Assembly: GCA_028707675.1 (NCBI GenBank)
Contig: JAQWAM010000008.1
Coordinates: 1-14,241, forward strand
Source: Kiritimatiellia bacterium
Lineage (GTDB): Bacteria > Verrucomicrobiota > Kiritimatiellia > RFP12 > UBA1067
Length of the DNA: 14,241 nucleotides
Reading direction: 5' to 3'
A program made the translations under genes and the position numbers. The notes under the pieces were generated by a model. It searched no databases, was not told the DNA's origin, and saw only the letters and a program-made list of their open reading frames with translations. Positions 13,112-14,241 of this stretch are shown here, in pieces. Within the stretch, counting starts at the first letter, position 1; the number at the start of each line of letters is the position of its first letter.

Positions 13112-14241
13112 ATGAAATCACTTCTGATCATGTTGTCTCTGCTGGTCTGCGTCGGGCGGTCTCAAGCCCAGAACGCCTATATATTGAGTTCTCTGGCTTC
13201 ATGCGCGGCGATTATGACGGGAACGCCGAGTTGTGGCGCTGGATGATCGACGAGAACTACGCATGGGAATGGTTCGAGGACTGCTGCTTCACGGCCACGG
13301 TCAGCAATGTGGCCTTCATGCAGGGCAAGGATCACTCGAAATTGATTTTGAAGAGCGGCATGGACGGTCTGGCTGCGCCGTATCTGAAATGGTTCCGCAA
13401 GACCGGAACGTACAGCGACCACCGGCTGTACTGCGACGGGACTTTCGCGATAGCTTATGACGGGGACTTGATCGCCGAGGGCGCCTGCGACATCGAGGTG
13501 GATGTGGAGTACGCCCCAAGCGCGACAGCCGGCGACATCAACGGCCAGATCTCCGCCCTGCACGACGGGGCGGAAATCTCCGGCGACGATTTCGCGGCTG
13601 CCTTCAACAGCGAGCACGACAACAACCAGTGGCGCGCGACGATCACCTCGTTCAGCCCGACTCTGTACAACGATCTCTTCGAGGCCACGATCCGCCTTGA
13701 GGCGCAGCCGGTCGCGCGGCATGTCGCGGCGGCCGATTCACAGGCTCTTACGCCGCTGCCTCTGGCCACGGCATCGGCGGAATTCTATTTCGACGAGATT
13801 GTTGACGCCGGCGGCGGGCACGTCTGCGCGGTGCGCAAGGAGGGTGTCCCCGTCGGAACCCTGCCTGCCGGCGTCGTGCCGCAGTCGGTGACGGAATATT
13901 GGACGCTGGGGGCGACACTGGTCGATTTCGAGGCGCGGCTCTCGCTCGCGTATGACACCGCCGCCGTCAGCAATCCCGGCCGCCTGCGCGTTTTCCGCCG
14001 CGCCGACGCCGCCTCGCCCTGGGAGCCTGCCGCTGTCTCTGCCGTGGCCGGGGGCGTCGCGACCGTGACTAACGTGACGCAGTTCTCCGACTGGATCGTG
14101 GCGCTCGACTCCGATGAGACCGCCGCGCTGCCGGCCGATCTGCCGGGCAGTGTGACGCAGGCCGACCGCGACATGTACCTGGCCTGGATCGAGTCCAACA
14201 AGACCGCGTGGGGCCAGGCCGATTTCACGGCCACGCCGGCC
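13112..14241 (+). CDS. Secreted beta-rich protein, frameshifted after the signal peptide, open at the right edge
   Basis: The ATG at 13112 has AAAGGAG five bases upstream and opens a signal peptide, MKSLLIMLSLLVCVGRSQAQ, but that frame stops at 13244-13246 after 44 codons. The -1 frame is open from before 13180 to the window end (over 350 codons). It continues naturally from the signal as YIEFSGFMRGDYDGNAELWR. The split lies in TATATAT (13178-13184): removing one TA unit would fuse signal and mature part exactly. The mature part includes WEWFEDCCFTATVSNVAF, and in its later half a beta-sandwich-like segment (about 13850-14110) ending VTNVTQFSDWIVALDSDE, a pattern common at domain ends of exported proteins in PVC bacteria. 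No enzyme motif is seen. Alternatives are a sequencing error, a fresh pseudogene or a phase-variable gene; in the mature frame alone the first ATG is at 13201 and would give a protein without a signal. Confidence 0.7.
13178..13185 (+). other. Frame-change site: TA-dinucleotide tract
   Basis: TATATATT directly follows the codon GCC of the signal-peptide frame. With the tract as written, the reading goes Tyr-Ile-Leu-Ser and soon ends. With one TA fewer it reads Tyr-Ile-Glu-Phe and stays open to the window edge. The bases do not fit a canonical X XXY YYZ slippery heptamer, so ribosomal frameshifting is less likely than a change in the DNA or in the read. Confidence 0.6.

Noticed and set aside
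13175..13190. Programmed -1 ribosomal frameshifting at the TA tract
   Set aside because: The bases do not make a slippery X XXY YYZ heptamer, and codon-anticodon re-pairing after a -1 slip would be poor. A DNA-level change is simpler.

Overview
The window is a GC-rich (roughly 60% by eye) bacterial chromosomal segment, almost fully packed with genes, apparently from a diderm. The outer-membrane logic comes from an O-antigen-ligase-type membrane protein, a probable lipoprotein and an ornithine-lipid-type acyltransferase. The style of the secreted proteins and of the ECF sigma factor resembles the PVC group (Kiritimatiellota, Lentisphaerota, Verrucomicrobiota). That placement is an impression from protein style, not a proof. 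No tRNA, rRNA, CRISPR array or insertion sequence was recognised.

Layout, left to right. (1) Positions 1-1292, minus strand: a cvpA-like membrane protein gene, an ECF sigma factor gene and the start of a probable sigma-regulator gene, tightly coupled (ATGA overlap, then a 15-base gap) and running off the left edge. (2) Positions 1438-2601, minus strand: a TPR-repeat probable lipoprotein. It is divergent from pheS (2850-3890, plus), the phenylalanyl-tRNA synthetase alpha subunit, which has no pheT beside it. A promoter can be proposed for each direction in the gap between them. (3) Positions 3976-7563, plus strand: three overlapping genes for a small exported beta-sandwich or carbohydrate-binding-like protein, a Wzy/WaaL-type polytopic membrane protein and a two-domain acyltransferase (OlsF type). 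This looks like an envelope operon, and its first gene appears to be leaderless.

(4) Positions 7736-12733, plus strand: a complete structural operon for a group 3d bidirectional, NAD-linked [NiFe] hydrogenase, hoxF-hoxU-hoxY-hoxH-hoxW. HoxF is a NuoE-NuoF fusion carrying FMN, the NAD(H) site and a [4Fe-4S] cluster. HoxU relays electrons, HoxY holds the cluster proximal to the active site, HoxH carries the Ni-Fe site, and HoxW is the protease that trims the HoxH C-terminus. Together they should couple H2 oxidation or evolution to NAD+/NADH in the cytoplasm. The hyp maturation genes are not in the window.

(5) Positions 12734-14241: a gap of about 380 bases containing a coding-like fragment without a start, and a strong sigma-70-type promoter with a palindrome in its spacer. 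A secreted-protein gene follows whose signal peptide and mature part lie in different frames, joined at a TATATAT tract. The gene is open to the right edge.

The points most worth a second look are the frameshift in the secreted-protein gene, the leaderless envelope operon, the degenerate NuoE-like cluster site in HoxF, the loss of the usual ligase histidine in the Wzy/WaaL-type protein, and the palindromes embedded in two promoters.
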